DNA from: Deinococcus koreensis
GTDB taxonomy: Bacteria; Deinococcota; Deinococci; Deinococcales; Deinococcaceae
Direction of reading: 5' to 3'
Assembly (NCBI RefSeq): GCF_002901445.1
Contig: NZ_PPPD01000001.1
Coordinates: 1,649,501-1,713,500 of the forward strand
Length of the DNA stretch: 64,000 bases
Position numbers and translations under genes: made by a program. Below, in pieces: positions 63,424 to 64,000 of this stretch (position 1 is the first letter of the stretch; each line of letters opens with the position of its first letter). The notes under the pieces are model-generated. The model saw nothing but the letters and a program-made list of their open reading frames with translations. It did not search any database and was not told where the DNA came from.

Positions 63424-64000
<577 letters not shown>

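Overview
The window looks like a stretch of Deinococcus main chromosome close to the replication origin. The case rests on several lines. There is a gene for the lineage-restricted DNA-damage protein DdrC, with a radiation/desiccation-response-type palindrome over its promoter. dnaA (running off the right edge) appears to start at ATC, as reported for Deinococcaceae. There is a bacillithiol-disulfide-reductase type YpdA. The parA-parB-rsmG-mnmG block carries parS-like sites. The DNA is GC-rich throughout, and about 20 start codons lie 5-7 nt after a TANNNT-like hexamer, the pattern of leaderless mRNAs known from this genus.

Layout. 0-3.6 kb: a small GntR regulator and transketolase, then an 840-bp decayed stretch with a dispersed repeat and a broken low-Mr phosphatase/ArsC gene split by a MITE-like insertion. 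3.6-9.2 kb (minus strand): an ABC importer (two permeases, binding protein) with a PHP-domain phosphoesterase and a TIM-barrel isomerase, probably one uptake and breakdown unit for a phosphorylated or sugar-like compound. 9.5-13.4 kb: HAD phosphatase, MBL-fold hydrolase, lipoprotein glycerophosphodiesterase. 13.4-14.1 kb: gene remnant, second copy of the dispersed repeat, tRNA-Arg(CCT). 14.3-18.6 kb: a tightly overlapping three-gene operon (Roadblock/LC7 protein, secreted-plus-membrane protein, large coiled-coil protein) that I cannot match to a described system and regard as the most interesting coding locus. 18.8-22.8 kb: tsaE, ackA, pta. 23.2-26.8 kb: cyclopropane synthase-like methyltransferase and two LptF/LptG-type permeases. 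26.9-33.6 kb: a BTAD/AAA/TPR regulator, a beta-helix lipoprotein, a subtilase lipoprotein.

33.7-48.9 kb: ddrC, an acyl-CoA synthetase, a zinc-ribbon mini-protein, two tandem promoter-terminator cassettes, fumC, a DUF4397 lipoprotein, an MFS exporter with divergent HTH regulator, YpdA, a DUF1800-DUF1501 pair and a VanW-family protein. 48.9-53.5 kb (minus): mnmG, a stand-alone LAGLIDADG-like ORF, rsmG, parA, parB, with two parS-like sites flanking the LAGLIDADG gene. 53.9-58.0 kb: branched-chain 2-oxoacid dehydrogenase E1alpha, E1beta and E2. 58.2-64 kb: small secreted protein, two-component system, dprA, a divergent pair sharing a 17-bp spacer, then dnaA.

Across the window at least seven (perhaps eight) copies of a family of small inverted-repeat elements (about 80-340 bp) occur between genes. 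Three of them end exactly on the stop codon of a minus-strand gene. They share a terminal motif, an internal pyrimidine-rich/CGCAG box and a variable strong hairpin, and one has demonstrably interrupted a gene.
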